Part shown: piece after piece, positions 7,160 through 18,088 of the stretch
Position numbering within the stretch: the stretch's first letter is position 1
Layout of the letters: the number at the start of each line of letters is the position of its first letter
Source: Patiria miniata
Lineage: Eukaryota > Echinodermata > Asteroidea > Valvatida > Asterinidae
DNA length: 64,000 nucleotides
Direction: 5' to 3'
NCBI RefSeq assembly: GCF_015706575.1
Contig: NW_024037074.1
Coordinates: 24,727,334 to 24,791,333 of the forward strand
Translations under genes and position numbers: made by a program
The notes under the pieces: generated by a model
Told to the model about the DNA's origin: nothing
Databases searched by the model: none
The model's input: the letters and a program-made list of their open reading frames with translations, nothing else

Positions 7160-10100
7160 TGATGTTACGCATCAAGACCAATCACTACAAAACATTTCAA
7201 CAAAATTTTAATTCGTTGATTGATGATTCTTTTCCCACTAAAAGAATGTCTGCATAGTGTGGAAAAAAGTCTTCTTTTTTGACCAAATTTCATTAAAAAA
7301 AAGCAATGCTTTGGTGTTCTTTTTAAATTTTGGCCAAAAAATGAAATTGCTTCAAATTGCTGGAAAGATTCCTGAAGGACCCTAGGAGGCATTCCAATTT
7401 GATTTCTGGACAGATAAGCTTTCAAAAGGATATTTTGACAAAAGTTTGCACTAATATCAGTCAAAATTTCATTGTTTTCTCCGAAAATTGATGACATTTG
7501 CCAATATCTTTAACATATTTGGTGTTTCAATGTTGATTGATGCTCCACTAACAATTAAAAAAAAATCTGCATAGTTCGGAGAAAAGTAATTTTTTTGGCC
7601 AAGAGAAGCTAATTAATACCTGGTTTTGGGGTTTTTTTTTTTTCAATTTTGGCCGAAAAATGAAATGCTTCAAATTTGCTGGAAAGATGCCTGAAGGACC
7701 CTAAAACAGATTCAAATTTGATTGCTGGACAGGTAAGCTTTTAAAGATATTTTGACAAAATCTGCAGTAAAATCAGTAAAAAAATGTTACTCGTTTACCA
7801 GACAATAACTCTCGAAATACCTCATGTATCGAACTAAAATTACATCTGGTGATTTGACATTCGGTAAAATCGTTCAAAAAATAAAATTCTTTCTCCAAAA
7901 ATGGGTGATTTTTGCCCAAATCTTCAATATTGTGCATTTGGAGAATTGAGTGATGTTCCACTTGCATCCAGATGAATTTCTGCCTTGTTTTGAGAACAGT
8001 CCATTTTGGGCAAATTTTCACTGAAAATGTATGGCTAACCCCTTGCATTTTGTTTTCAATTTTGGAAAAAAATAAAATTGCTTGAAAATTGCTAGAAATA
8101 CCTGGCACTAGAACGCATTCCAAATCGATTTCTGGACCGATTTGTTATTCAAGAGAAAATTCTGTCGAAACTTTAAGGTAAAATCGCTCAAAAAACTTTT
8201 GTTTTTTCTCCAAAAATGGATGATTTTTGCCCAAATCTTCAATATTATGGGTGTTGGAGTATTGAGTGATGTTCCTCTTGCATCCAGATGAATTTCTGCC
8301 TCGTTTTGAGAAAAGGCTAACCCCTTGCACTTTTTTAAATTTTGGCCAAAAATGAAATTGCTTGAAAGTTGCCTTAAGGGCCCAAGAATGCATTCCCAAT
8401 CGATTTCGGAACAGATATGCTATTGACGGGAAAATTCCGTCGAGAATTTAAGGTAAAATTGCTGTAAAATTAGTTTTTTTTTCCAAAAATGGTTGTTTTT
8501 TGCCAAAATCTTCAAATTGTTCGTGTTAGAGTATTGATTGATGTTCCTCTTGCATCCAGATGAATTTCTGCCTCTTTTTGAGAAAAGTCAATTTTTGGCC
8601 AATTTTGACTAAAAATGTAAGGCAAACCCCTTGCATTTTTTTCAAATTTTGGCCAAAAACTGAAATTGATTGAAAGTTGCTAGAAAGATGCCTTAAGGGC
8701 CCCAGAACGCATTCCAAATCGATTTCTGGACAGATACGCTATTAAAGGGGAAATTCCGTCGATAATTTAAGGTAAAATTGCACAAAAAACTATTGTTTTT
8801 ATTCTCCAGAAAAGGATGATTTTTGCCCAAATCCCCACAATTGTGCGTGATAGAGTATTAATTGATGTTCCTCTTGCATCCAGATGAATTTCTGCATCGT
8901 TTTGAGAAAAGTCAATTTTTGGCCAATTTTGACTAAAAATGTAAGGCTAACCCCTTGCATTTTTTTCAATTTTGGCCAAAAAAATGAAATTGCTAGAAAA
9001 TTGCTAGAAAGATGCCTAAAGGGCCCCAGAACGCATTCCAAATCGATTTCTGGAAGAACATGCTATCAAAGGGGAAATACCGTCGAAAATTTAAGGTAAA
9101 ATTGCACAAAAAACTATTGTTTTTATTCTCCAAAAAAGATGATTTTTGCCCAAATCCCCACAATTGTGCGTGATAGAGTATTGATTGATGTTCCTCTTGC
9201 ATCCAGATGAATTTCTGCAATGTTTTGAGAAAAGTCAATTTTTGGCCGATTTTGACTAAAAATGTAAGGCTAACCCCTTGCATTTTTTTCAATTTTGGCC
9301 AAAAAATGAAGTTGCTTGAAAATTGCTAGAAAGATGCCTAAAGGGCCCCAGAACGCATTCCAAATCGATTTCTGGAAGGACATGCTATTAAAGGGGAAAT
9401 TCCGTGGACAATTTAAGGTAAAATTGTACAAAAAACTATTGTTTTTATTCTCCAAAAAAGGATGATTTTTGCCCAAATCTCCACAATTGTGCGTGATAGA
9501 GTATTGATTGATGTTCCTCTTGCATCCAGATGAATTTCTGCATCGTTTTGAGAAAAGTCAATTTTTGGCCAATTTTGACTAAAAATGTAAGGCAAACCCC
9601 TTGCATTTTTTTCAATTTTGGCCAAAAAACTGAAATTGATTGAAAGTTGCTAGAAAGATGCCTTAAGGGCCCAGAACGCATTCCAAATCGATTTCTGGAC
9701 AGATACGCTATTAAAGGGGAAATTCCGTCGATAATTTAAGGTAAAATTGCACAAAAAACTATTGTTTTTATTCTCCAGAAAAGGATGATTTTTGCCCAAA
9801 TCCCACAATTGTGCGTGATAGAGTATTAATTGATGTTCCTCTTGCATCCAGATGAATTTCTGCATCGTTTTGAGAAAAGTCAATTTTTGGCCAATTTTGA
9901 CTAAAAATGTAAGGCTAACCCCTTGCATTTTTTTCAATTTTGGCCAAAAAAATGAAATTGCTTGAAAATTGCTAGAAAGATGCCTAAAGGGCCCCAGAAC
10001 GCATTCCAAATCGATTTCTGGAAGAACATGCTATCAAAGGGGAAATACCGTCGAAAATTTAAGGTAAAATTGCACAAAAAACTATTGTTTTTATTCTCCA

Positions 10101-13100
10101 AAAAAGATGATTTTTGCCCAAATCCCCACAATTGTGCGTGATAGAGTATTGATTGATGTTCCTCTTGCATCCAGATGAATTTCTGCAATGTTTTGAGAAA
10201 AGTCAATTTTTGGCCGATTTTGACTAAAAATGTAAGGCTAACCCCTTGCATTTTTTTTCAATTTGGCCCAAAAAATGAAGTTGCTTGAAAATTGCTAGAA
10301 AGATGCCTAAAGGGCCCTAGAACGCATTCCAAATCGATTTCTGGAAGGACATGCTATCAAAGGGGAAATTCCGTCGACAATTTAAGGAAAAATTGCACAA
10401 AAAACTATTGTTTTTATTCTCCAAAAAAAGATGATTTTTGCCCAAATCTCCACAATTGTGCGTGATAGAGTATTGATTAATGTTCCTCTTGCATCCAGAT
10501 GAATTTCTGCCATGTTTTGAGAAAAGTCAATTTTCGGCCGATTTTGACTAAAAATGTAAGGCTAACCCCTGCATTTTTTTCAATTTTGGCCAAAAACTGA
10601 AATTGCTTGAAAGTTGCTAGAAAGATGCCTAAAGGGCCCTAGAACGCATTCCAAATCGATTTCTGGAAGGACATGCTATCAAAGGGGAAATTCCGTCGAC
10701 AATTTAAGGAAAAATTGCACAAAAAACTATTGTTTTATTCTCCAAAAAAGGATGATTTTTGCCCAAATCTCCACAATTGTGCGTGATAGAGTATTGATTA
10801 ATGTTCCTCTTGCATCCAGATGAATTTCTGCCATGTTTTGAGAAAAGTCAATTTTCGGCCGATTTTGACTAAAAATGTAAGGCTAACCCTTGCATTTTTT
10901 TCAATTTGGCCAAAAAAATGAAATTGCTTGAAAATTGCTAGAAAGATGCCTAAAGGGCCTAAAGGGCCTGGAACGCATTCCATATCGATTTCTGGACAGA
11001 TATGCTATTAAAGGGGTAATTCCGTGGACAATTTAAGGTAAAATTGTACAAAAAACTATTGTTTTTATTCTCCAGAAAAGGATGATTTTTGCCCAAATCT
11101 CCACAATTGTGCGTGATAGAGTATTGATTGATGTTCCTCTTGCATCCAGATGAATTTCTGCCATGTTTTGAGAAAAGTCAATTTTGGCCAATTTTGACTA
11201 AAAATGTAAGGCTAACCCCTTGCATTTTTTTCAATTTTGGCCAAAAAATGAAATTGCTTGAAAATTGCTAGAAAGATGCCTAAAGGGCCCCAGAACGCAT
11301 TCCAAATCGATTTCTGGAAGAACATGCTATCAAAGGGGAAATACCGTCGAAAATTTAAGGTAAAATTGCACAAAAAACTATTGTTTTTATTCTCCAAAAA
11401 AGATGATTTTTGCCCAAATCCCCACAATTGTGCGTGATAGAGTATTGATTGATGTTCCTCTTGCATCCAGATGAATTTCTGCAATGTTTTGAGAAAAGTC
11501 AATTTTCAGCCGATTTTGACTAAAAATGTAAGGCTAACCCCTTGCATTTTTTTCAATTTTGGCCAAAAACTGAAATTGCTTGAAAGTTGCTAGAAAGATG
11601 CCTAAAGGGCCCTAGAACGCATTCCAAATCGATTTCTGGAAGAACATGCTATCAAAGGGGAAATTCCGTCGACAATTTAAGGAAAAATTGCACAAAAAAC
11701 TATTGTTTTTATTCTCCAAAAAAGGATGATTTTTGCCCAAATCTCCACAATTGTGCGTGATAGAGTATTGATTAATGTTCCTCTTGCATCCAGATGAATT
11801 TCTGCCATGTTTTGAGAAAAGTCAATTTTCGGCCGATTTTGACTAAAAATGTAAGGCTAACCCCTTGCATTTTTTTCAATTTGGCCAAAAAATGAAATTG
11901 CTTGAAATTGCTAGAAAGATGCCTAAAGGGCCCTGGAACGCATTCCAAATCGATTTCTGGACAGATATGCTATTAAAGGGGAATTCCGTGGACAATTTAA
12001 GGAAAAATTGTACAAAAAACTATTGTTTTTATTCTCCAGAAAAGGATGATTTTTGCCCAAATCTCCACAATTGTGCGTGATAGAGTATTGATTGATGTTC
12101 CTCTTGCATCCAGATGAATTTCTGCATCGTTTTGAGAAAAGTCAATTTTTGGCCAATTTTGACTAAAAATGTAAGGCTAACCCCTTGCATTTTTTTCAAT
12201 TTTGGCCAAAAAATGAAATTGCTTGAAAGTTGCTAGAAAGATGCCTAAAGGGCCCTAGAACGCATTCCAAATCGATTTCTGGAAGGACATGCTATCAAAG
12301 GGGAAATTCCGTCGACAATTTAAGGAAAAATTGCACAAAAAACTATTGTTTTTATTCTCCAAAAAAGGATGATTTTTGCCCAAATCTCCACAATTGTGCG
12401 TGATAGAGTATTGATTAATGTTCCTCTTGCATCCAGATGAATTTCTGCCATGTTTTGAGAAAAGTCAATTTTTGGCCGATTTTGACTAAAAATGTAAGGC
12501 TAACCCCTTGCATTTTTTTCAATTTTGGCCAAAAAAATGAAATTGCTTGAAAATTGCTAGAAAGATGCCTAAAGGGCCCTGGAACGCATTCCAAATCGAT
12601 TTCTGGAAGAATCTGCTATTAAAGGGGAAATTCCGTGGACAATTTAAGGTAAAATTGTACAAAAAAACTATGTTTTTATTCTCCAAAAAAGGATGATTTT
12701 TGCCCAAATCTCCACAATTGTGCGTGATAGAGTATTGATTGATGTTCCTCTTGCATCCAGATGAATTTCTGCATCGTTTTGGAGAAAAGTCAATTTTTGG
12801 CGATTTTGACTAAAAATGTAAGGCTAACCCATTGCATTTTTTCAATTTTGGACAAAAAAATGAAATTGCTTGAAAGTTGCTAGAAAGATGCCTAAAGGGC
12901 CCCTAGAACGCATTCCAAATCGATTCTGGACAGATATGCTATTAAAGGGGAAATTCCGTCGAAAATTTAAGGTAAAATTGCACAAAAAACTATTGTTTTT
13001 ATTCTCCAAAAAAAGATGATTTTTGCCCAAATCTCCACAATTGTGCGTGATAGAGTATTGATTAATGTTCCTCTTGCATCCAGATGAATTGCTGCCATGT

Positions 13101-14621
13101 TTTGAGAAAAGTCAATTTTTGGCAGATTTTGACTAAAAATGTAAGGCTAACCCCTTGCATTTTTTTCAATTTTGGCCAAAAAATGAATTGCTTGAAAATT
13201 GCTAGAAAGATGCCTTAAGGGCCCTAGAACGCATTCCAAATCGATTTCTGGAAGGACATGCTATCAAAGGGGAAATTCCGTCGACAATTTAAGGAAAAAT
13301 TGCACAAAAAAACTATTGTTTTTATTCTCCAAAAAAAGATGATTTTGCCCAAATCTCCACAATTGTGCGTGATAGAGTATTGATTAATGTTCCTCTTGCA
13401 TCCAGATGAATTTCTGCCATGTTTTGAGAAAAGTCAATTTTCGGCCGATTTTGACTAAAAATGTAAGGCTAACCCCTTGCATTTTTTTCAATTTTGGCCA
13501 AAAAAATGAAATTGCTTGAAAATTGCTAGAAAGATGCCTAAAGGGCCCTGGAACGCATTCCAAATCGATTTCTGGACAGATATGCTATCAAAGGGGAAAT
13601 TCCGTGGAAAATTTAAGGTAAAATTGTACAAAAAAACTATTGTTTTTATTCTCCAGAAAAGGATGATTTTTGCCCAAATCTCCACAATTGTGCGTGATAG
13701 AGTATTGATTGATGTTCCTCTTGCATCCAGATGAATTTCTGCATCGTTTTGAGAAAAGTCAATTTTTGGCCAATTTTGACTAAAAATGTAAGGCTAACCC
13801 CTTGCATTTTTTTCAATTTTGGCCAAAAAAATGAAATTGCTTGAAAATTGCTAGAAAGATGCCTAAAGGGCCCCAGAACGCATTCCAAATCGATTTCTGG
13901 AAGAACATGCTATCAAAGGGGAAATACCGTCGAAAATTTAAGGTAAAATTGCACAAAAAACTATTGTTTTTTCTCCAAAAAAGATGATTTTTGCCCAAAT
14001 CCCCACAATTGTGCGTGATAGAGTATTGATTGATGTTCCTCTTGCATCCAGATGAATTTCTGCAATGTTTTGAGAAAAGTCAATTTTCGGCCGATTTTGA
14101 CTAAAAATGTAAGGCTAAACCCTTGCATTTTTTTTCAATTTGGCCAAAAAAATGAAATTGCTTGAAAATTGCTAGAAAGATGCCTAAAGGGCCCTAGAAC
14201 GCATTCCAAATCGATTTCTGGAAGGACATGCTATCAAAGGGGAAATTCCGTCGACAATTTAAGGAAAAATTGCACAAAAAACTATTGTTTTATTCTCCAA
14301 AAAAGATGATTTTTGCCCAAATCTCCACAATTGTGCGTGATAGAGTATTGATTAATGTTCCTCTTGCATCCAGATGATTTCTGCCATGTTTGAGAAAAGT
14401 CAATTTTCGGCCGATTTTGACTAAAAATGTAAGGCTAACCCCTTGCATTTTTTTCAATTTTGGCCAAAAAATGAAATTGCTTGAAAATGCTAGAAAGATG
14501 CCTAAAGGGCCCTAGAACGCATTCCAAATCGATTTCTGGAAGGACATGCTATCAAAGGGGAAATTCCGTCGAAATTTAAGGAAAAATTGCACAAAAAACT
14601 ATTGTTTTTATTCTCCAAAAA
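7160..14621 (+). repeat. Satellite I: tandem array of ~323-bp monomers
   Basis: The landmark GTTCCTCTTGCATCCAGATG recurs, with small changes, at 8271, 8543, 8867, 9190, 9513, 9835, 10158, 10482, 10803, 11133, 11454, 11777, 12097, 12420, 12744, 13067, 13389, 13714, 14035 and 14357. From 8543 onward the spacing is 320-330 bp, all in one orientation. About three strongly diverged monomers precede it (landmarks near 7225, 7542 and 7955), with irregular spacing. The sequence is A/T-rich with many A- and T-runs. The open frames on both strands, many of them shadows of the same unit, change length with each indel and have no domain, so I treat the array as non-coding. It is cut by the scaffold gap. 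Confidence 0.95.
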
Positions 14622-15121
14622 NNNNNNNNNNNNNNNNNNNNNNNNNNNNNNNNNNNNNNNNNNNNNNNNNNNNNNNNNNNNNNNNNNNNNNNNNNNNNNN
14701 NNNNNNNNNNNNNNNNNNNNNNNNNNNNNNNNNNNNNNNNNNNNNNNNNNNNNNNNNNNNNNNNNNNNNNNNNNNNNNNNNNNNNNNNNNNNNNNNNNNN
14801 NNNNNNNNNNNNNNNNNNNNNNNNNNNNNNNNNNNNNNNNNNNNNNNNNNNNNNNNNNNNNNNNNNNNNNNNNNNNNNNNNNNNNNNNNNNNNNNNNNNN
14901 NNNNNNNNNNNNNNNNNNNNNNNNNNNNNNNNNNNNNNNNNNNNNNNNNNNNNNNNNNNNNNNNNNNNNNNNNNNNNNNNNNNNNNNNNNNNNNNNNNNN
15001 NNNNNNNNNNNNNNNNNNNNNNNNNNNNNNNNNNNNNNNNNNNNNNNNNNNNNNNNNNNNNNNNNNNNNNNNNNNNNNNNNNNNNNNNNNNNNNNNNNNN
15101 NNNNNNNNNNNNNNNNNNNNN
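14622..15121. other. 500-N assembly gap
   Basis: There are exactly 500 unknown bases, a conventional scaffold-gap size, so the true distance is unknown. Satellite I lies on the left and satellite II on the right, so the junction of the two satellites is hidden here. Confidence 0.98.
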
Positions 15122-15450
15122 ACAGTGATCCAACTTTTCAGACCTGAGTTCAAGAGGGGGTAAATTCACAAGTACTTAACTTTTAAATCGACGAAAGCTG
15201 CCCGGGCGTCTTCTTCTGCACCAGAGACCTTCATCTTCTTCTTCATGGACCTGCACAGGACACACGGGCAAAAAGACAATAAAAGACTGCAAAAAATCGC
15301 AGCCGGAGAAGGTAATGCCAGTCACAAATGTACATCTTTCAAAATAACACATACACATACAAAAAAAAGACTTCATTTCCAGCCAGACGCTATGCTATTT
15401 TCTTACTCTTTCATGCTGCGCACTCAATTTCGACTTGTTTCATACAATAC
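15122..15450 (+). repeat. Satellite II, partial monomer left of the LTR element
   Basis: This matches the second part of a satellite II monomer from ACAGTGATCC to TCATACAATAC, where the 5' LTR begins. It carries variants rare in the main array (GTAAATTCACAAG, TTTTAAATCG) and private changes (CCCGGGCGTC, AGCCGGAGAAGG), so it is older or less homogenised than the copies right of the element. Confidence 0.9.
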
Positions 15451-15649
15451 TGTAACGTGACAGAGGGCGCTTTTGCGTGGAGCGCTGTAGCTAAAATTAG
15501 CGCATGTACTTTTAGTGCATAGCAGTGGCTAGGCGCGCGCAGCGCTTAGGCTCTGCCTCGCGCGTTCGCCATTGAGCAGTGGGTCACTGCTCGGTGACGT
15601 GCAGCAGGCGGCGCCAGGCGCATATGGGCCAGCGGCCGGCTCGGTAGGC

Positions 15650-15658
15650 TATATAAGG
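15650..15658 (+). promoter_or_regulatory. LTR TATA box
   Basis: TATATAAGG lies in the U3 part of the 5' LTR and is conserved in the 3' LTR at 23944-23952. It should direct transcription from about 15680. Confidence 0.75.
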
Positions 15659-15671
15659 CGCGCAGAAAAGC

Positions 15672-15692
15672 GAAATCAGGGGACCTGATTTC
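15672..15692 (+). promoter_or_regulatory. Perfect 9-bp hairpin at the likely transcript 5' end
   Basis: GAAATCAGG and CCTGATTTC are separated by GGA, forming a perfect stem with a 3-nt loop 14-34 bp after the TATA box. It is identical in the 3' LTR (23966-23986), although other nearby positions differ. It could lie at the start of the R region of the RNA or be a DNA-level site. Confidence 0.6.
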
Positions 15693-16282
15693 TGGTTCGA
15701 AACGCCGCACTTGCGGGCGTGTGGTAAGGCATATACCTCCTGTACTTAGGTGGTAGGGCTGTTGGGCGGTACTGTGACGAGTCGGTTACGGTTCCTCGAG
15801 CTGGTGCTGGGTTGCTGCGGGATCAATTGTCCCTTCTTGGGGGCATGGTTTCGTTTGTGATCTTGGCTCCGCGAGTAGGGGCTGGTGGTGCGTTCGATCG
15901 AGATAACTGACTCCGGCACGGTCTGCCTATACGGACCTGCGTGCGCTAGGCTAATAGGAAACAATAGGTACATTGCTAATACTGCGCGCTGTGGATGTGA
16001 GCGGGTAATTTAGGGGCCTAATTGTGGTGCGGTTTGAGTCGTCCCTTATAGGGACTTGCGTAATATCTGCCCCTAGACTTGCATTAGTCTCACGCACATT
16101 GCGCTTGCGAAGGAACTTAACCCCCCCCCCCCCTCACTGGATTATCATACACTGCTTGTATCCCGTAGTTCATTGCACCCCCTGTATATAAGTGTTGCAT
16201 TTCCCACAGCGCCCTCTGTTGATCTCTTACTGTTCAATTCTTGGATCGGAGTGGGCCTTTTTGTGATTCCAGGAGGAATGTG

Positions 16283-16288
16283 AATAAA
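16283..16288 (+). promoter_or_regulatory. LTR polyadenylation signal AATAAA
   Basis: A consensus poly(A) signal follows the TATA box by about 630 bp and is followed by a GT/T-rich stretch. It marks the probable end of R near 16300. The 3' LTR of this element is cut before this point, so the equivalent signal is missing there. Confidence 0.6.
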
Positions 16289-16564
16289 ACAGTGGTTATT
16301 ATTTCTTGGTAATGAAACTGGTGTCACAAGGCTGTTCATTGGTTCTCCCTCAGTTACGTCGTTTAGGATTAGGCCAATCAGATTAAAGCGCGCTGCCCAG
16401 TCACATAAAACAACTAGCTTTCCGACCGGGACGGTATATTTCCATCCCAACGGACTCGTCTCTAGCCGCTCAGGGACTTTCCGGTACGTGCCGTCCGTGC
16501 CACGCCTGTGGAGAGGGCGCCCTCTTTCGAGCACCGCTCCACGCTAAGGGCGTGACGTCACAAT

Positions 16565-16584
16565 TGGTGTCAGAAGTGGGATTC
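16565..16584 (+). other. Primer-binding site for tRNA-Leu
   Basis: The sequence starts TGGTGTCAGAAGTGGG and is complementary over about 20 nt to the 3' end of animal tRNA-Leu (CAA type) including CCA. It lies 2 bp after the LTR end, where minus-strand DNA synthesis is primed. The length of the match makes tRNA-Leu much more likely than other primers. Confidence 0.85.
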
Positions 16585-16824
16585 AGTCGTGATAGCTTTG
16601 TTGTGATCAACTTTCCGGGTACAGGTTTCGAGTATTATTTATTGATGTTGTGTATGTATACAACAATACTCTGGTTGCAGCTTCATTGGCTGTAGTGTGT
16701 ATATTGCTTCTCATCATTTTCTTTTGTTACGTGTGGCTTATTCAACGAAGAGATAGGAGCTATTTCTGTTGGGTGCGATCTGCAAGATTTGATCCGCCAG
16801 TTAAGATCGAGTTGAGACAACAAT
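16585..16824 (+). other. Leader between primer-binding site and gag
   Basis: This 240-bp untranslated leader should contain the packaging region. A stop-free frame with no ATG (GTG at 16650, ending about 16850) encodes a membrane-like run (about 23 hydrophobic residues), probably a by-product of T-rich sequence. GTATGT at 16652-16657 is a possible splice donor that could pair with the acceptor-like site before the zinc-finger ORF. Confidence 0.4.
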
Positions 16825-17418
16825 ATGAGTGCAAATGGTGGTCATGTTGAGGGGGATCTGCACAGGTCCAAGATGGAGGTCCAGTTGTTGCAGTGGGAGA
16901 AAGCTCAACAATTGGACAGAATTGCAAAGTTAGAGGCAGCTTTACAAGAAGCTACAACAGCTGTAACGAGCCCAATTGGTGGCGCTCGTGGTGGTGCGCC
17001 AGAGTCTCGTGGTAGTGCGCATGACAGAGTTGATTCGGATATAGTATTCCGGCTCCCTGGCCAGGGATTGGCTGAGAATGGGGAAGAGACATCAGGGTAC
17101 ACTTCCTACGAGGTGCATCCATTGACCGAGTTGAAGACGCCGAAAGTCCATCTCAAGGAGCGGGATTGTGGGTACAGTTTAATTGATTGGACTCCTCCAA
17201 GACGAGAAAAAGTATCCAGTCCAAAGGTCTCTGCGGTACATGAGAAGGATGTGAATGGGACTTCAAGTGTTCACATGCCAAGGGTACCTGATGCTGAGAA
17301 GAAGCTCCATAGTGAGTTGATGAGTTTTGCTACACGCTTGCCTAATAGTAAGGCTGAGGGCGTGGCTGATGTTTTCAAGTGCAGACAAGACAGGGCCTTG
17401 TCAGCTGAGAAGAGATGA
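16825..17418 (+). CDS. gag: Gag, N-terminal fragment
   Basis: The ATG at 16825 (context ACAATATGA) is the first good start after the primer-binding site. Residues about 14-42 form a charged, heptad-like helix (MEVQLLQWEKAQQLDRIAKL) likely to be a coiled coil for Gag-Gag contacts. The rest is Ser/Pro/Gly-rich and low in recognisable structure. The frame closes at TGA 17416-17418, but Gag-like sequence continues in the +1 frame from about 17411. A 1-base (or 2-base) indel near 17410-17420 therefore separates this piece from the capsid-like part. Assignment as Gag rests on position and on the following fragments; the fragment itself has no hallmark domain. Confidence 0.75.
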   Translation: MSANGGHVEGDLHRSKMEVQLLQWEKAQQLDRIAKLEAALQEATTAVTSPIGGARGGAPESRGSAHDRVDSDIVFRLPGQGLAENGEETSGYTSYEVHPLTELKTPKVHLKERDCGYSLIDWTPPRREKVSSPKVSAVHEKDVNGTSSVHMPRVPDAEKKLHSELMSFATRLPNSKAEGVADVFKCRQDRALSAEKR

Positions 17419-18088
17419 AAGATTTGTTGGGGAAGATGGGCTGAGAGAGCGGGTTAGTCAGGCTCCTCGCCGCCCAAGTATAGTTCCTGACCGTTTTAAT
17501 GGTAAAGTGCCGTGGAATGAGTACTACGGGCACTTTGAGAGTTGTCAGCTAGTGAACCGATGGGATGATGTACAATCTGCCGAATACTTGGCTGCAAGTC
17601 TTCAGGGAGATGCTGTCCGCATCCTTGGGGAGGGTGCTTACCAAGGAGGTAAGCGGACTTATAAGGAGTTAGTGAAATTGTTGGCTAGGCGGTTCGGGCC
17701 TGGTCAGCAGGCTGAGAATTTTCTGGTTGCGTTACGTCATCGCAGACAGAAGCCTAAGGAAACTCTGCAGGAGTTATGTCAGGCAATACACGAGTTGGCT
17801 GTTAAGGCATATCCAGAGATCCCTGAGGAGTCAAGGGATCGGTTGGAGAAGAATCACTTTGTTGATGCTGTTTCTGATCAGCAGGTGCGGGAAGGTATCT
17901 TTAGAGCAAGACCAAAGAACTTGTCAGAGGCATTACAAGCCGCCCTCGAGACGGAAAACTTCCACAAGGTGGAGGTACAGCGAAGAATTGATGAAAGGCC
18001 CCCTAAGTTTGTAAGAGGAACGGACCGAGAAGTGGAGGCAAGAATTCAGTCCATCGAGCGGGCTGTTGACTCGCACACGAAGTGTTAA
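17411..18088 (+). CDS. gag: Gag, capsid-like central fragment (frame-shifted)
   Basis: This frame contains a retrotransposon Gag capsid-like domain. The pattern PDRFNGKVPWNEYYGHFE, then SAEYLAASLQGDA, YKELVKLLARRFG and ETLQELCQAIHELA matches the helical order of Ty3/gypsy Gag (PF03732-like). It has no start codon of its own at the join: the reading comes from the N-terminal fragment by a frame change near 17411-17420. It ends at TAA 18086-18088, while the following Gag part is in the other frame from about 18082. Both breaks are single-base-type shifts, from mutation or sequencing indels. The capsid protein would assemble the cytoplasmic virus-like particle. Confidence 0.85.
   Translation, partial: RDERFVGEDGLRERVSQAPRRPSIVPDRFNGKVPWNEYYGHFESCQLVNRWDDVQSAEYLAASLQGDAVRILGEGAYQGGKRTYKELVKLLARRFGPGQQAENFLVALRHRRQKPKETLQELCQAIHELAVKAYPEIPEESRDRLEKNHFVDAVSDQQVREGIFRARPKNLSEALQAALETENFHKVEVQRRIDERPPKFVRGTDREVEARIQSIERAVDSHTKC

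Larger units (their letters stand above)
15451..16562 (+). repeat. 5' LTR (1112 bp)
   Basis: The LTR begins TGTAACGTGAC and ends GTGACGTCACA, two bases before the primer-binding site, giving the TG...CA ends expected. The start is fixed by comparison with the 3' copy at 23743, and the end by the primer-binding site. U3 is CpG-rich with a TATA box at 15650. AATAAA is at 16283, so the R region would be long (roughly 15680 to 16300). Against the 3' copy I count about a dozen differences over ~485 bp, roughly half of them single-base indels. Several AGAGGGCGC motifs are present, including a 14-bp palindrome at 16512-16525. Confidence 0.9.

Noticed and set aside
8526..13998. Minus-strand ORFs of 60-120 codons in satellite I
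   Set aside because: These are repeated shadows of the 323-bp unit, broken differently by every indel. They follow the repeat and show no sign of a gene.
14546..15169. ORFs of about 180-205 codons across the N gap
   Set aside because: Most residues are unknown because the frame runs through 500 Ns.
16145..16534. 129-codon minus-strand ORF in the 5' LTR
   Set aside because: It lies inside the LTR, antisense, has no domain, and is absent from the truncated 3' LTR.
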